Shown in pieces: positions 1 to 7,666 of a DNA stretch of 17,369 nucleotides. A program made the position numbers and the translations under genes. The notes under the pieces are model-generated. The model searched no databases. It was given only the letters and a program-made list of their open reading frames with translations, and had not been told where the DNA came from. The stretch is from Angelakisella sp. GTDB taxonomy: Bacteria > Bacillota > Clostridia > Oscillospirales > Ruminococcaceae. The stretch covers positions 1 to 17,369 of the forward strand of contig JAAWGY010000021.1 in NCBI GenBank assembly GCA_022795575.1, in the 5' to 3' direction. Numbering within the stretch: position 1 is the first letter of the stretch; each line of letters begins with the position of its first letter.

Positions 1-642
1 GCCATCGTCACCCAGCCCAAGGTGATGCTGCTGGATGAGCCCCTCTCCAACCTGGACCCCAAGCTGCGGGAGACCATGCGGTTTGAGATCAAGGAGCTAC
101 AGCGCAAATTCAACTTCACCATCATCTTTGTCACCCACGACCAAAGCGAGGCCATGGCCATCTCCGACCGGATGATGGTCTGCGACATGGGCAAGATCAT
201 GCAGATCGACACCCCGGAGAACCTCTACAACAAGCCCAACAGCCGCTTTGTCCACAGCTTTTTGGGGGAAAGCACCTTCATCAACGTTGTGGTGCAGGAC
301 GGCAAGGTCTACGCCGAGGGGGACATGGAGCACCCCCTGAGCCTGGAGATCCCCAAGGACGCCGACCGCCGGATGGTGGTGGCCACCCGGCCCAACTCCA
401 TCGACCTGCTGAAGCCCGGCGAGGGGATGGGCTACCCCACCCAGATTGACAAGCGCATCTTCCTTACCGACCGCACCGAGTACCTGGTGCAGATTGGCAG
501 CCAGACCCTCAAGATCCAGGTGCCCCACCGCGTCACCTTTGCCGAGGGGGACCCCTGCCTGGTGCGGTTTGTCAGCCCCATGTGGTACCCCGCCGAGGAC
601 GAGGCGGCGGAGAAGGAGCGCCAGCGCCGTCAGCTGGTCTGA
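1..642 (+). CDS. ABC transporter ATP-binding protein, PotA/FbpC type (C-terminal part)
   Basis: The gene enters from the left edge and 213 codons are visible, so the Walker A and most of the signature motif lie outside the window. The visible part starts just before the Walker B segment MLLDEPLSNLD (residues 9-19, with the D-loop), followed by the H-loop histidine in FVTHDQ (His46). From about residue 85 to the end it has the small beta-rich regulatory region (TOBE type) found in ATPases of the spermidine/putrescine, iron(III) and sugar importers. The protein would hydrolyse ATP on the cytoplasmic face to drive a binding-protein-dependent importer. The permease and binding protein genes should lie upstream, outside the window, so the substrate cannot be told. 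A GC-rich hairpin follows the stop codon, which suggests this is the last gene of its operon. The family call is secure and the substrate is open. Confidence 0.88.
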   Translation, partial: AIVTQPKVMLLDEPLSNLDPKLRETMRFEIKELQRKFNFTIIFVTHDQSEAMAISDRMMVCDMGKIMQIDTPENLYNKPNSRFVHSFLGESTFINVVVQDGKVYAEGDMEHPLSLEIPKDADRRMVVATRPNSIDLLKPGEGMGYPTQIDKRIFLTDRTEYLVQIGSQTLKIQVPHRVTFAEGDPCLVRFVSPMWYPAEDEAAEKERQRRQLV

Positions 643-668
643 CTTTGGAGAAACCGAATACAGCAAGC

Positions 669-710
669 GCCGCCCCCGCCCGGGAAAATCTCCGGGCGGG
701 GGCGGCTTCT
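669..710 (+). terminator. Rho-independent terminator after the ABC ATPase gene
   Basis: A perfect 15-bp GC-rich stem (669-683 with 692-706) has an 8-base loop and is followed by TTCT. It begins 26 bases after the ABC ATPase stop codon. The U-tract is poor but the stem is very strong, so it is a plausible end for the plus-strand operon. Confidence 0.7.
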
Positions 711-718
711 GTCAGAAC

Positions 719-752
719 ATCGCCCCCACCCATTGGCTTGGACAGGGGCGAT
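719..752 (-). terminator. Possible terminator hairpin after the nitrilase gene
   Basis: An 8-bp stem (719-726 with 745-752, ATCGCCCC/GGGGCGAT) lies 32 bases beyond the nitrilase stop codon on the minus strand. The loop is 18 bases and there is no clear U-run, only GTTCTG. The strong 669-706 hairpin comes next on the same transcript and may do the actual work. Confidence 0.35.
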
Positions 753-784
753 AGCCTGAGAAAGAGCGTCTTATGACGGTGAGG

Positions 785-1849
785 TTACTCGATGGGCTCT
801 TCCTCTTCAAAGGGGATGAACTCCCGGGAAGCGCCGGTGTCGTTGTAGAAGTAGGCGGGGCCACGGTCTGCTTTGTTGACATGAAGCTGGAAGACGTCGA
901 ACCGCTGATAGGCACCGGCAATGTCGTGGATGCCCTTCATGGTGATTTCGTTGGCGATGTCACAGTCGGCGTAGACGATGCCGTCCTCGTTGTCCTTGAG
1001 GATGTCGCTGATAGGCTGACCGTTGGGGCCAACAATCATAGTGGTGGCAAAGCCCTGATCCTCCAGCCAGGCCTTGACCTCGGGATCACCGCAGGACATC
1101 TGCTCGATGGCATCGGCGTCAATAGATGCGGAGCAGCAGATGTTAAAGACCTTAGCCTCAAAGGCATGGGCACAGGTGCGGACCCGCAGGCAGTCGTAGT
1201 AGTTGCTCTTGGCACGGGCAGTGGGCCAGCAGGGAGGATAGATGGAGATGTGGACCTGTTCCCCCTGAGCCACCATGGTGTACCGGGCCAGGGTGTTGGA
1301 GTTTTCGCCGCAGATCAGGGCGCCGATGCGGCCGATCTCGGTGTCGTGGACGTTGAGACTGGAGCCATTGCCGAAGGACCAGACCAACTTCTCCCCCCAA
1401 GTGGGCAGCAGCTTACGGTGGTGGCCGATGAGGTTGCCGTCACGGTCGAAGAGGAGGTTGGAGTTCCACATGGTGCCGAAGTTTTCGGTGCTCTTCTCGC
1501 AGATACCGATGGACAGGAAAACCTTATTCTCCCGGGCGATGCGCTGGAGGCGGTAGAAGGAGGGGCTGGGAACCGCCACGGAGTTTTCAAAGAGTCGCTT
1601 ATAGAAGGGGTGCTGGTCCACGGGGGGCATGAAAAGGCACCAGACGGGGAAGGTGGGAACAAATGATTCGGGAAAGACCACCAGGTCGGCACCGTTATCC
1701 TTGGCTTCCTTTACCTTGACTTCGATTTTGTCAATGGTGGCATCCCGATTCAAGAAAACCGGGGATGTCTGCACAGCGGCAGCACGGAATTTAGGGAGCT
1801 TGTCGCCCACGAAGGGGATGTCCTTGCTCATTTTCATTTCCATTGCCAT
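785..1849 (-). CDS. Nitrilase (carbon-nitrogen hydrolase, nitrilase branch)
   Basis: This 354-residue protein has the complete catalytic triad of the nitrilase superfamily: Glu61 in FPESF, Lys146 in HHRKLLPTWGEK and Cys180 in ALICGENSN. The spacings of 85 and 34 residues match classical nitrilases. The CGENxN context around the cysteine points to true nitrilases or cyanide-degrading relatives, which turn R-CN into the carboxylate plus ammonia, rather than to amidases. No signal peptide is visible, so it should act in the cytoplasm, probably as a helical or oligomeric assembly as in the family. The start at the first of several Met codons is supported by AAAGGAG nine bases upstream. It lies 62 bases after the permease gene on the same strand and is almost certainly cotranscribed with it. 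The natural nitrile is unknown. Confidence 0.9.
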   Translation of the reverse strand: MAMEMKMSKDIPFVGDKLPKFRAAAVQTSPVFLNRDATIDKIEVKVKEAKDNGADLVVFPESFVPTFPVWCLFMPPVDQHPFYKRLFENSVAVPSPSFYRLQRIARENKVFLSIGICEKSTENFGTMWNSNLLFDRDGNLIGHHRKLLPTWGEKLVWSFGNGSSLNVHDTEIGRIGALICGENSNTLARYTMVAQGEQVHISIYPPCWPTARAKSNYYDCLRVRTCAHAFEAKVFNICCSASIDADAIEQMSCGDPEVKAWLEDQGFATTMIVGPNGQPISDILKDNEDGIVYADCDIANEITMKGIHDIAGAYQRFDVFQLHVNKADRGPAYFYNDTGASREFIPFEEEEPIE

Positions 1850-1911
1850 GATGTTGTTCTCCTTTTCAGATAGACTTTATTCCTGTGCCTGCAAGCACGG
1901 TGAACCGTATA

Positions 1912-3324
1912 TTACCGGGGGATGAGGCCCAGCATCTGCCAATAAGGGACGCTGGCAGTAAGGGCCAGGATGCTGACGATGTGAAAGACCAGGCAGAAAG
2001 GAACCAACATACTGTGTTCCAGCTTCTCGTCGCCGCCGGCGGAGTTAAAGGCCGCCAGATAGTTGATGTTCTGGTACTTGGTGAAGTAGGGGTAAACCAC
2101 ACAATAGGCTGCCATCGCCGCCACCCAGGGACTAACCCCCGCCGCCAGACAGAAGGGGGTGAGAATCACGGTGAAGAGGGTGTAATCGGTGGTCATATCC
2201 ACAATGACGAAACGGGAAATGAGCGCTGTTGTTGCAATGACCGGTACAAAAAGGTAAGGGTTGCTGATAAGCCCGGCCATCGTGCCGCCGAAGGTGTTCC
2301 CCAACCAGCTATCGATGCCCACGGTGGTAATGGCGGTAGCCAGGTTGATCGCCCCACCCATAAAGGCAATGATGCTCCAGTTGATCCGCTGGTTGTAGTC
2401 CTTGGGCGTGATAACCTTTAGGGCCAGCAGGGCGGACATCCCCAGTACAGCGGTAACGGCAGCGGGGACGTTGAGGGTGCGCTCCAATACCCAGAAGATG
2501 ATGCAGAGCACCAGCACCCCCAGGGTGATCTTTTCATCCCGGCTCATGGGGCCCAGCTTGTCCAGCATCGCCGAGACATCCTCCTTGCTGAGAGTGGGAG
2601 CGTTTTGGGGTCGGTAAAGGAAGCAGATGGCAATATAACTGGCGATTGTGCAGATGATGAGCCAAGGGAGCATGGCCCGGAGCCAGAAGAACCAGCTGAA
2701 CTGTGCCTGAACCTCCTCCGGCAGAAGCCCCATAATGATGTAGGAGAAAAAGGAAGCGCTGAGCACCGCCTGGCTGAGCAGGGTGTATCCAGCGTACATG
2801 GCGGACCAGAGGCCGGACATTCCCTTGGAGCGGTTCTCGAAGCCCAACTTGCCGCCGATATCGGTGGCCATGGCACCGACGATGGAGACCTTGGCGATGG
2901 TGGAGGGGATAAATGGCCCAATGACCACGCCGGAGCCCAGCAGAGCCAGCACCTGACCCTTAAAGGTAGGGGGGCAGATTCGCATGATGCAGAGAGCCAC
3001 CCGAGCCAGCAGACCGCTTTTGGTGACGGCGGCACCGATGCCCATAGCGGCGATGAGTAGCCAGACGGTGGTGCCAGAGAAACTGTTAAAGGCGGTGGTA
3101 AAGGGGACAATGCCCATCAACACCCAAGTACAGCACATGATGAAGATGCAGACAAAATCAGGGATGGCGTTGGAAACCCAGTTGACGATGGCCCATATGA
3201 GCAGGCCCAGTGTCCACATGGCGTTCTGCTCCAGTCCTTGAGGGGCGGGGATGAAGGCAATAATCAGCCCCAGCGCCACCGCAATCCCCTCCCATAGAAG
3301 CTTTTTCTGTGTCGTTTTTGTCAC
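1912..3324 (-). CDS. DASS/SLC13-type anion:sodium symporter family permease
   Basis: This is a 470-residue polytopic membrane protein with about 10-12 hydrophobic segments spread along its whole length, the usual size for the divalent anion:sodium symporter (DASS/SLC13, CitT/SdcS-like) family. Two internally similar halves are suggested by the polar breaks GPFIPSTIAK (about residues 136-145) and VDMTTDYT (about 374-381), where the family places its substrate and sodium motifs. Members carry di- and tricarboxylates or sulfate across the cell membrane. The start is GTG, preceded by AAGGAGGG nine bases away. It sits between a HutP-like regulator and a nitrilase gene. This suggests it imports the nitrilase substrate or a related acid, or exports the carboxylate product. 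The exact substrate cannot be read from the sequence. Confidence 0.82.
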   Translation of the reverse strand: MTKTTQKKLLWEGIAVALGLIIAFIPAPQGLEQNAMWTLGLLIWAIVNWVSNAIPDFVCIFIMCCTWVLMGIVPFTTAFNSFSGTTVWLLIAAMGIGAAVTKSGLLARVALCIMRICPPTFKGQVLALLGSGVVIGPFIPSTIAKVSIVGAMATDIGGKLGFENRSKGMSGLWSAMYAGYTLLSQAVLSASFFSYIIMGLLPEEVQAQFSWFFWLRAMLPWLIICTIASYIAICFLYRPQNAPTLSKEDVSAMLDKLGPMSRDEKITLGVLVLCIIFWVLERTLNVPAAVTAVLGMSALLALKVITPKDYNQRINWSIIAFMGGAINLATAITTVGIDSWLGNTFGGTMAGLISNPYLFVPVIATTALISRFVIVDMTTDYTLFTVILTPFCLAAGVSPWVAAMAAYCVVYPYFTKYQNINYLAAFNSAGGDEKLEHSMLVPFCLVFHIVSILALTASVPYWQMLGLIPR

Positions 3325-3363
3325 GATAAATTTCCCTCCTTAAAACAACTTGGTTACTGTTGC

Positions 3364-3412
3364 ACGTCAGACTGCTGCTATTCCCTCCTTTTCCGCTTAT
3401 ATTCAAATATAA
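3364..3412 (-). promoter_or_regulatory. Leader between the HutP-like gene and the permease: NAG triplets and AT palindrome
   Basis: The 112-base gap before the permease holds a 7-bp AT palindrome (3397-3412, TTATATT/AATATAA). On the minus strand an AAAAGGAGGG box follows it, then a run of NAG triplets (UAG-CAG-CAG, and CAG a little further on). HutP proteins of Bacillus bind repeated NAG triplets. No clear terminator stem is visible here, so the regulatory role is an inference. Confidence 0.3.
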
Positions 3413-3436
3413 AACCGCTGCGATTTTTGATGTGAT

Positions 3437-3880
3437 TTATTCCCCCAGGATCTGGTATCCTCCCCCGATAGTCTTGTGGGAGGAACACTCGTGAAATCCC
3501 AAGTCACCGTAGATGGCCACCGCTATCTCGCATCCTTGGCGGACAATCCCCATTTTCAGGCGGCAATTCTGGCCAATGGAGGAATCCAGCCGGGTACCCA
3601 ATACTGCCTCCTGGATGGCATGGGCCAGAGGATGGATGTGGGTTTTCTTGCGCTCGATCAGTCCTGCGTTGAGGCTGGCCCCGATGGCGTTGCCGGTAAT
3701 GCGCCGCAGCGCCTCGCTGTCATTGCCGTTGACCATGGTGGCGGTACAAAGGCAGTGATAGCGGCGGAATGACAGAATCAGCTCCTTTTCCTCCTCCATC
3801 GTGTCCGTCATGGCAATGAAGACAGCTGCCCGCAAGGGGCTGATCTCCCCCTTTGGCACAATATAATTCATCAGATCCAT
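3437..3880 (-). CDS. HutP-family RNA-binding regulator (antiterminator-like)
   Basis: This 147-residue protein is nearly the same length as Bacillus HutP, the histidine- and Mg2+-dependent antiterminator of the hut operon. Recognised features are HPLAH (His83 and His87), matching the HALYH metal-binding pair of HutP; a RLKMGIVR then EIAVAIYGDLG strand pattern, matching LRFAVLRG and WIAVSLYGTIG; and SSHKTIGGG with His135, matching the third metal-ligand histidine in LEHETFGVG. The loop between the two C-terminal strands is shorter than in HutP, so the ligand may differ. The Met at 3880 was chosen over an ATG at 3967 because GAAAGGGGGG precedes it and the similarity begins there. It is the first gene before a permease and a nitrilase, as hutP is first before hutH. 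It probably binds their leader RNA. Confidence 0.82.
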   Translation of the reverse strand: MDLMNYIVPKGEISPLRAAVFIAMTDTMEEEKELILSFRRYHCLCTATMVNGNDSEALRRITGNAIGASLNAGLIERKKTHIHPLAHAIQEAVLGTRLDSSIGQNCRLKMGIVRQGCEIAVAIYGDLGFHECSSHKTIGGGYQILGE

Positions 3881-4193
3881 TGTGGCCCCCCTTTCTCGTT
3901 GATACCTTTTTTCCCCAACAAAAAAGAGAACCGCAAAGCCAACAGGGCACTGTTGTCCTGTTACCATTCACAATTCTCAATTCATGGCTATTCAACTGAC
4001 CGGCAACGGGAGACGTTCACAAATTTTTCCGCTGTTGTTCCGGCTATGCTCCCCCGCCTTGGTATCAGTTTACCATAGCCAAAGGGATAAAATCAATGCA
4101 AATTTTGTACAATTTTTCTTGCCGGCTTTTAGTCTTTCTGCCGTCTCTGCAAAATTTACCCGGCAAAAAACAGTAGAACAACCAAAGCTGGCC
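3881..4193 (-). promoter_or_regulatory. Promoter and long leader of the HutP-like operon
   Basis: This 313-base gap holds a minus-strand promoter candidate: TTGATT (4091-4096), an 18-base spacer and TAAACT (4067-4072) with an extended -10 TG. A 7-bp inverted repeat, GGCTATG/CATAGCC (4044-4050 and 4074-4080), brackets the -10 box and could be an operator. The leader of about 180 bases then has two mutually exclusive short hairpins (3940-3955 and 3941-3962) and a U6 run at 3920-3925. An imperfect inverted repeat around 4119-4165 has its T-rich side 5' on both strands, so it is not a terminator. Confidence 0.45.
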
Positions 4194-7100
4194 CTATTTC
4201 CCCTCCCCCCGCCAAAGCACCCCCCGCACCCCCTTGGGCCGGGGCAGGTAGCCGCTGGCGGCAAAGTGCCGCAGGTAGCTGCGCATCAGGGCGGCGTTCA
4301 CCGGCGGGCAGCGGATGCCGCTTTGTTGCAGCAGGGCGTCGGCCTGGGCGGTGGAAAACCTCGCCTGCCGCTCCCCGAACCGCTCAATCAGGCTCTCCCC
4401 TGCCAGCCGCTGGTCGGTAAAAAGGCAGGAGAGGATCCGCAGGACGTTTTCCTCGGCGGTGCAGGCGGTCAGGCGGCGGCACCACTGGTCGTAGGGCACC
4501 ACCTGGAGGGGCCAGCCAGCCCGTTCCATCAGGGCGGCGATTTTTTCCACCGGCAGGATGTCGTGGTTGATGAGGTTGTAGGCCCCGCCGCTGGAGGCGG
4601 ACTGGAAGGCGATGGCCACAATGGCGTCGGCCACAAAGTCCACCGGGGTCAGGTGGAGGTTCACCCGGACGTCCGGCAGGCACCCCAGCTGGATGCAGCC
4701 CACCAGGGAGCGGCTGATCAGGTCCTCCAGCTTCCAGATGCCGTCCTTTAGGGTGCCGGTGATGTCCCCCGGGCGATAGACCGCGGCCCGCAGGCCCCGC
4801 TCCCGGGCGATGCCCACCAGCTTTTCCGCCACCCACTTGGTCTCGGAGTAGCCCAAAAAGTACCCCTCCGGGGATTCCAGCGGGTCGGATTCCATCACCT
4901 CCCGGTCAAAGTGGCTGGGGTTGTCGTAGACGCTGTAGGAGGAGATGTAGTGGAAGTACTTGGCCCTGCCCTCGCAGGCAAAGCGCAGGCACTCGGCGGT
5001 GCCGGTGACGTTGGTCTGCTTTAGCTGGCGGTAGGGGTAGACAAAGTTGAGCACCGCCCCGTTGTGGATCACCATATCCGCCCGCTGGGCAAGGCGCTTC
5101 CAGTCCTCGGGGGACATCCCCAGGCGGGGGAGGTTCAGGTCCCCGGGTACCGGGGTGATGTAGTCCCGGTAGCTCTCTTTCCAGCAGGCGAACCGCTTCA
5201 TGTTGGCGACGATCCGCTCCATGGCGGCCTCCCGGTCCGCCGCCCGGGCGTGGCAGTAGATCTTCAGCCCCCCCTTCCCCCGCTGCCGGATCAGGGAGCG
5301 GATGAGGTAGGCCCCCAAAAAGCCGGTGGCCCCGGTGAGGAGGATGTTGCGGCACTGCTCCGGGGTGTGGAGATAGCCGTTTTTGGGGTGGATATCCTCC
5401 GGCAGGAGGCACTCCGCCCTCAGGTCGGTGGCGGCAGCGCTGCCGCCGCCCCGCAGCAGGTCGCTGAGGTAGGCGGAGATCCCCGCCACGGTGGGGGCCG
5501 CCGCCACCTGCCGCAGGTCGATGGGCACCCCCAGGTCCTGCTCCATGCCGCACACCAGCTCCATCATCCGCAGGGAATCGCCCCCCAGCTCCAGGAAGCT
5601 GTCGTTGGGGCCAAAGTCGCTGCCCGGCAGCAGGCTGCGGAAGATCTCCCGGATCACCGGCTCCACCTGCTCCGGGGTGGCGTTTTGGGGCAGGGATACC
5701 TTGAGGCGGGGCGCGGGAGCCTCGGACAGGGCCTGCCCCTGTCCGGAGGTGCTGTACAGCACCGAGAGCCTGCCGTCCTCGTACTGGGCCTTGGCCGCCA
5801 GGGTCTTGATCTTGCGGTTATCGGTGCGGGGCAGCGTCCCCTCCCGGACAAAGACGATATCGGCAAAGGAAAAATCGAAGTTTTGGGCGGTAAGGCGGTT
5901 CAGCTCCCCGCTGATGGCCCGGAAGTCGGCGTCCGCCGGGGCCTCCGCCGCCAGCACCGGCCGCTCCCCCTCCCCGGACGCCACCGAGAACACCGTCATG
6001 GCGTCCATGGGCAGGGCCACCCCCTGCTCGTGGAACAGGAGGGTGATGTCGCTGGGAAAGATGTTTTTGCCGCTGATGATGATCATTTCCTTGATGCGGC
6101 CGGTGAGGTAGAGCTGTCCCTCCTGCATCACCCCCATATCCCCGGTGCGGTAGAAGAAACCGGGGTGGCCGGGGATGACGGTTTGGAAGCGCTTGGTTTC
6201 CTCCGGGTTCTGCCAGTAGCCGGCGCAGACGCTGCCGCTTTGCAGGCAGATCTCCCCGATCTCCCCGGGGCCGCAGGGGGTGCCGTCGGGGCGGATGGCC
6301 ACGATCTTCATATCCCCGGCGGTGGCGCCCACCCCCACAATGGCCTTGGTGCCGGCCTCCCCACGGGGGGCGGGGACAAAGCGGTTTTGGCGGTAGTCCT
6401 CCACCCGGATGTCCATCCGGTGGTAATCCATGCTGGCCAGGGTGGCCACGCAGACACATTCGGAGAGGCCGTAGCCCGGGGCAAAGGCGTTCTCCGAGAT
6501 GCCGAAGAGGCGGCAGAACTTCTCCACTGTGGCGGCGTTGACAAACTCGGAGCCGTTGATAAGGTGGGTGACGTGGGAGAGGTCGTACTCCTTTGCCGCC
6601 TCCGGGGAGACCAGCCGGGCGCAGACCTCGTAGGCGGAGTTGGGGGCGGCGGTGATGTTCACCTTGAACCGGGAGAGGACCTGGAGCCAGACGGTGGGCT
6701 TGGCCAAAAACTGGAGGGTGGGGATAAAGTAGGAGATGCCGGTGTTGGCGATTACCGGCAGGAAGATGGCCACAATCAGGCCGATGTTGTGGTAGAAGGG
6801 CACCCAAGAGGCCAGGTTGTTGCTGGTGTGCTGGAAGTCGAACATCTCCAGGCACTGGCCGATGCAGCCCATCAGGTTGCCGTATGTCACCATCACCCCC
6901 TTGGGGGCGCTGGTGGAGCCGGAGGTATATTGCAGGTAGCAGAGGTCCTTTGGCCCGTGGGGGCAGACCTTGGCAGGGCCCTTGGCGGCGGGGATCTTAT
7001 CGGTGTAGATCCGCCGCAGCGACACCACGTTGAGGAAGGCCCTGCGCAGCAGGGGGCCGGTGACGTTCTGGTCCGAGGTCTTCTCCATCCCCTCGTTGGA

Positions 7101-7445
7101 GATCAGGAACCTGGGCTTGCAGGAGCGGAGCACCGAAACAAAGCGGGAAAGCTTTCCCTCGTCGATGGGGGGCGGGATGACGGTAAAGACCACCCCCGCC
7201 AGCATACAGCCCCAAACGGCGTAAACCGTCCCGGCGTCCTGCATCGAGAGGATGATGGCCCGATCCCCCTTTTTGGCCCCCCGGGCCCGGAGCTCGGCGG
7301 CCAAGTCCGCCGCCCTCCGCCACGCCTCCCCGGTGGTGACAACCTCCTGGCCAAAGGGCTCTGTCCCGCAGTCCAGGAAGCTGTAGAGCTTCCGGCCCGG
7401 GTCCCGGGCGGCGTCCCGCCGGAATTTTTCCAATATGCTTTCCAT
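4194..7445 (-). CDS. Fatty acyl-AMP ligase / carrier / thioester reductase fusion (A-T-R)
   Basis: This 1083-residue protein has three parts. Residues 1 to about 560 are an adenylate-forming domain: P-loop YTSGSTSAPKG (173-183), YGLSE (325-329), YRTGD (432-436), GRIKEMIIISGKN (449-461) and a late lysine in RTDNRKIK. Details such as LQYTSGST and the VEDYRQNRFVPAP stretch resemble fatty acyl-AMP ligases rather than acyl-CoA synthetases. Residues about 590-665 are a phosphopantetheine carrier with Ser624 in LGGDSL. Residues about 698-1070 are an NAD(P)H thioester reductase: TGATGFLG (704-711), Ser835/Ser836 and Tyr866-x3-Lys870. The expected job is to activate a carboxylic acid, load it onto the carrier and release it reductively as an aldehyde or alcohol, as in carboxylic acid reductases. 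The start at 7445 has AAAGGAAG upstream; an in-frame extension to 7631 crosses the promoter and is rejected. No phosphopantetheinyl transferase gene is in the window. Confidence 0.9.
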   Translation of the reverse strand: MESILEKFRRDAARDPGRKLYSFLDCGTEPFGQEVVTTGEAWRRAADLAAELRARGAKKGDRAIILSMQDAGTVYAVWGCMLAGVVFTVIPPPIDEGKLSRFVSVLRSCKPRFLISNEGMEKTSDQNVTGPLLRRAFLNVVSLRRIYTDKIPAAKGPAKVCPHGPKDLCYLQYTSGSTSAPKGVMVTYGNLMGCIGQCLEMFDFQHTSNNLASWVPFYHNIGLIVAIFLPVIANTGISYFIPTLQFLAKPTVWLQVLSRFKVNITAAPNSAYEVCARLVSPEAAKEYDLSHVTHLINGSEFVNAATVEKFCRLFGISENAFAPGYGLSECVCVATLASMDYHRMDIRVEDYRQNRFVPAPRGEAGTKAIVGVGATAGDMKIVAIRPDGTPCGPGEIGEICLQSGSVCAGYWQNPEETKRFQTVIPGHPGFFYRTGDMGVMQEGQLYLTGRIKEMIIISGKNIFPSDITLLFHEQGVALPMDAMTVFSVASGEGERPVLAAEAPADADFRAISGELNRLTAQNFDFSFADIVFVREGTLPRTDNRKIKTLAAKAQYEDGRLSVLYSTSGQGQALSEAPAPRLKVSLPQNATPEQVEPVIREIFRSLLPGSDFGPNDSFLELGGDSLRMMELVCGMEQDLGVPIDLRQVAAAPTVAGISAYLSDLLRGGGSAAATDLRAECLLPEDIHPKNGYLHTPEQCRNILLTGATGFLGAYLIRSLIRQRGKGGLKIYCHARAADREAAMERIVANMKRFACWKESYRDYITPVPGDLNLPRLGMSPEDWKRLAQRADMVIHNGAVLNFVYPYRQLKQTNVTGTAECLRFACEGRAKYFHYISSYSVYDNPSHFDREVMESDPLESPEGYFLGYSETKWVAEKLVGIARERGLRAAVYRPGDITGTLKDGIWKLEDLISRSLVGCIQLGCLPDVRVNLHLTPVDFVADAIVAIAFQSASSGGAYNLINHDILPVEKIAALMERAGWPLQVVPYDQWCRRLTACTAEENVLRILSCLFTDQRLAGESLIERFGERQARFSTAQADALLQQSGIRCPPVNAALMRSYLRHFAASGYLPRPKGVRGVLWRGEGK

Positions 7446-7474
7446 GGGTATCTTCCTTTCGTTGGGCGGGCCTC

Positions 7475-7563
7475 GCCTTTTTTCGGCAAAAGACGCCCTT
7501 CCTATATCTTTGACAGGATAACAGATGAGCCGCCGTAATGCAATGCCTTTTTTGCGGCAAAAG
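7475..7563. repeat. Near-identical 18/19-base direct repeats flanking the ligase-reductase promoter
   Basis: GCCTTTTTTCGGCAAAAG (7475-7492) recurs as GCCTTTTTTGCGGCAAAAG (7545-7563), differing by one inserted G. The two copies bracket the promoter of the ligase-reductase gene, and each can fold into a small CTTTT/AAAAG hairpin. Confidence 0.65.
7515..7543 (-). promoter_or_regulatory. Promoter of the ligase-carrier-reductase gene
   Basis: On the minus strand TTGCAT (7538-7543), a 17-base spacer and TATCCT (7515-7520) form a sigma-A-type promoter. It lies between the terminator of the SGNH genes and the start codon at 7445, leaving a leader of about 60 bases. Confidence 0.5.
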
Positions 7564-7606
7564 GGCGGGGACCAGGAGGGCCGGATCAACCGCTCTCCTG
7601 GTCCCC
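7557..7606 (-). terminator. Terminator after the tandem SGNH gene
   Basis: A perfect 12-bp stem, GGGGACCAGGAG/CTCCTGGTCCCC (7567-7578 with 7595-7606), has a 16-base loop. On the minus strand it is followed by GCCCTTTT. It lies 60 bases beyond the SGNH stop codon and separates the SGNH transcript from the ligase-reductase gene. Confidence 0.65.
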
Positions 7607-7666
7607 TCTTTGGAAGGAGTGAAACGATCACTCAGAGGATGTCAGCTGTTTGGGGTTCTCGGGCCG

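Noticed and set aside
773..1666. A 297-codon plus-strand open frame
   Set aside because: It is antisense to the nitrilase gene, which has a complete catalytic triad and a good ribosome binding site.
4119..4165. An inverted repeat TTGCCGG/CCGGCAA as terminator of the ligase-reductase gene
   Set aside because: The T-rich side is 5' and the A-rich side 3' on each strand, so no U-run follows the stem; the loop is also long.
5064..7538. An 824-codon plus-strand open frame
   Set aside because: It is fully antisense to the ligase-carrier-reductase gene, its product is a Gly/Val/His/Pro-rich string without domains, and it has no ribosome binding site. It is a by-product of GC-rich codon use.
7446..7631. 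A 62-residue N-terminal extension of the ligase-reductase
   Set aside because: It would cover the terminator, the promoter and the repeats; the start at 7445 has its own ribosome binding site and begins at the family's usual N-terminus.
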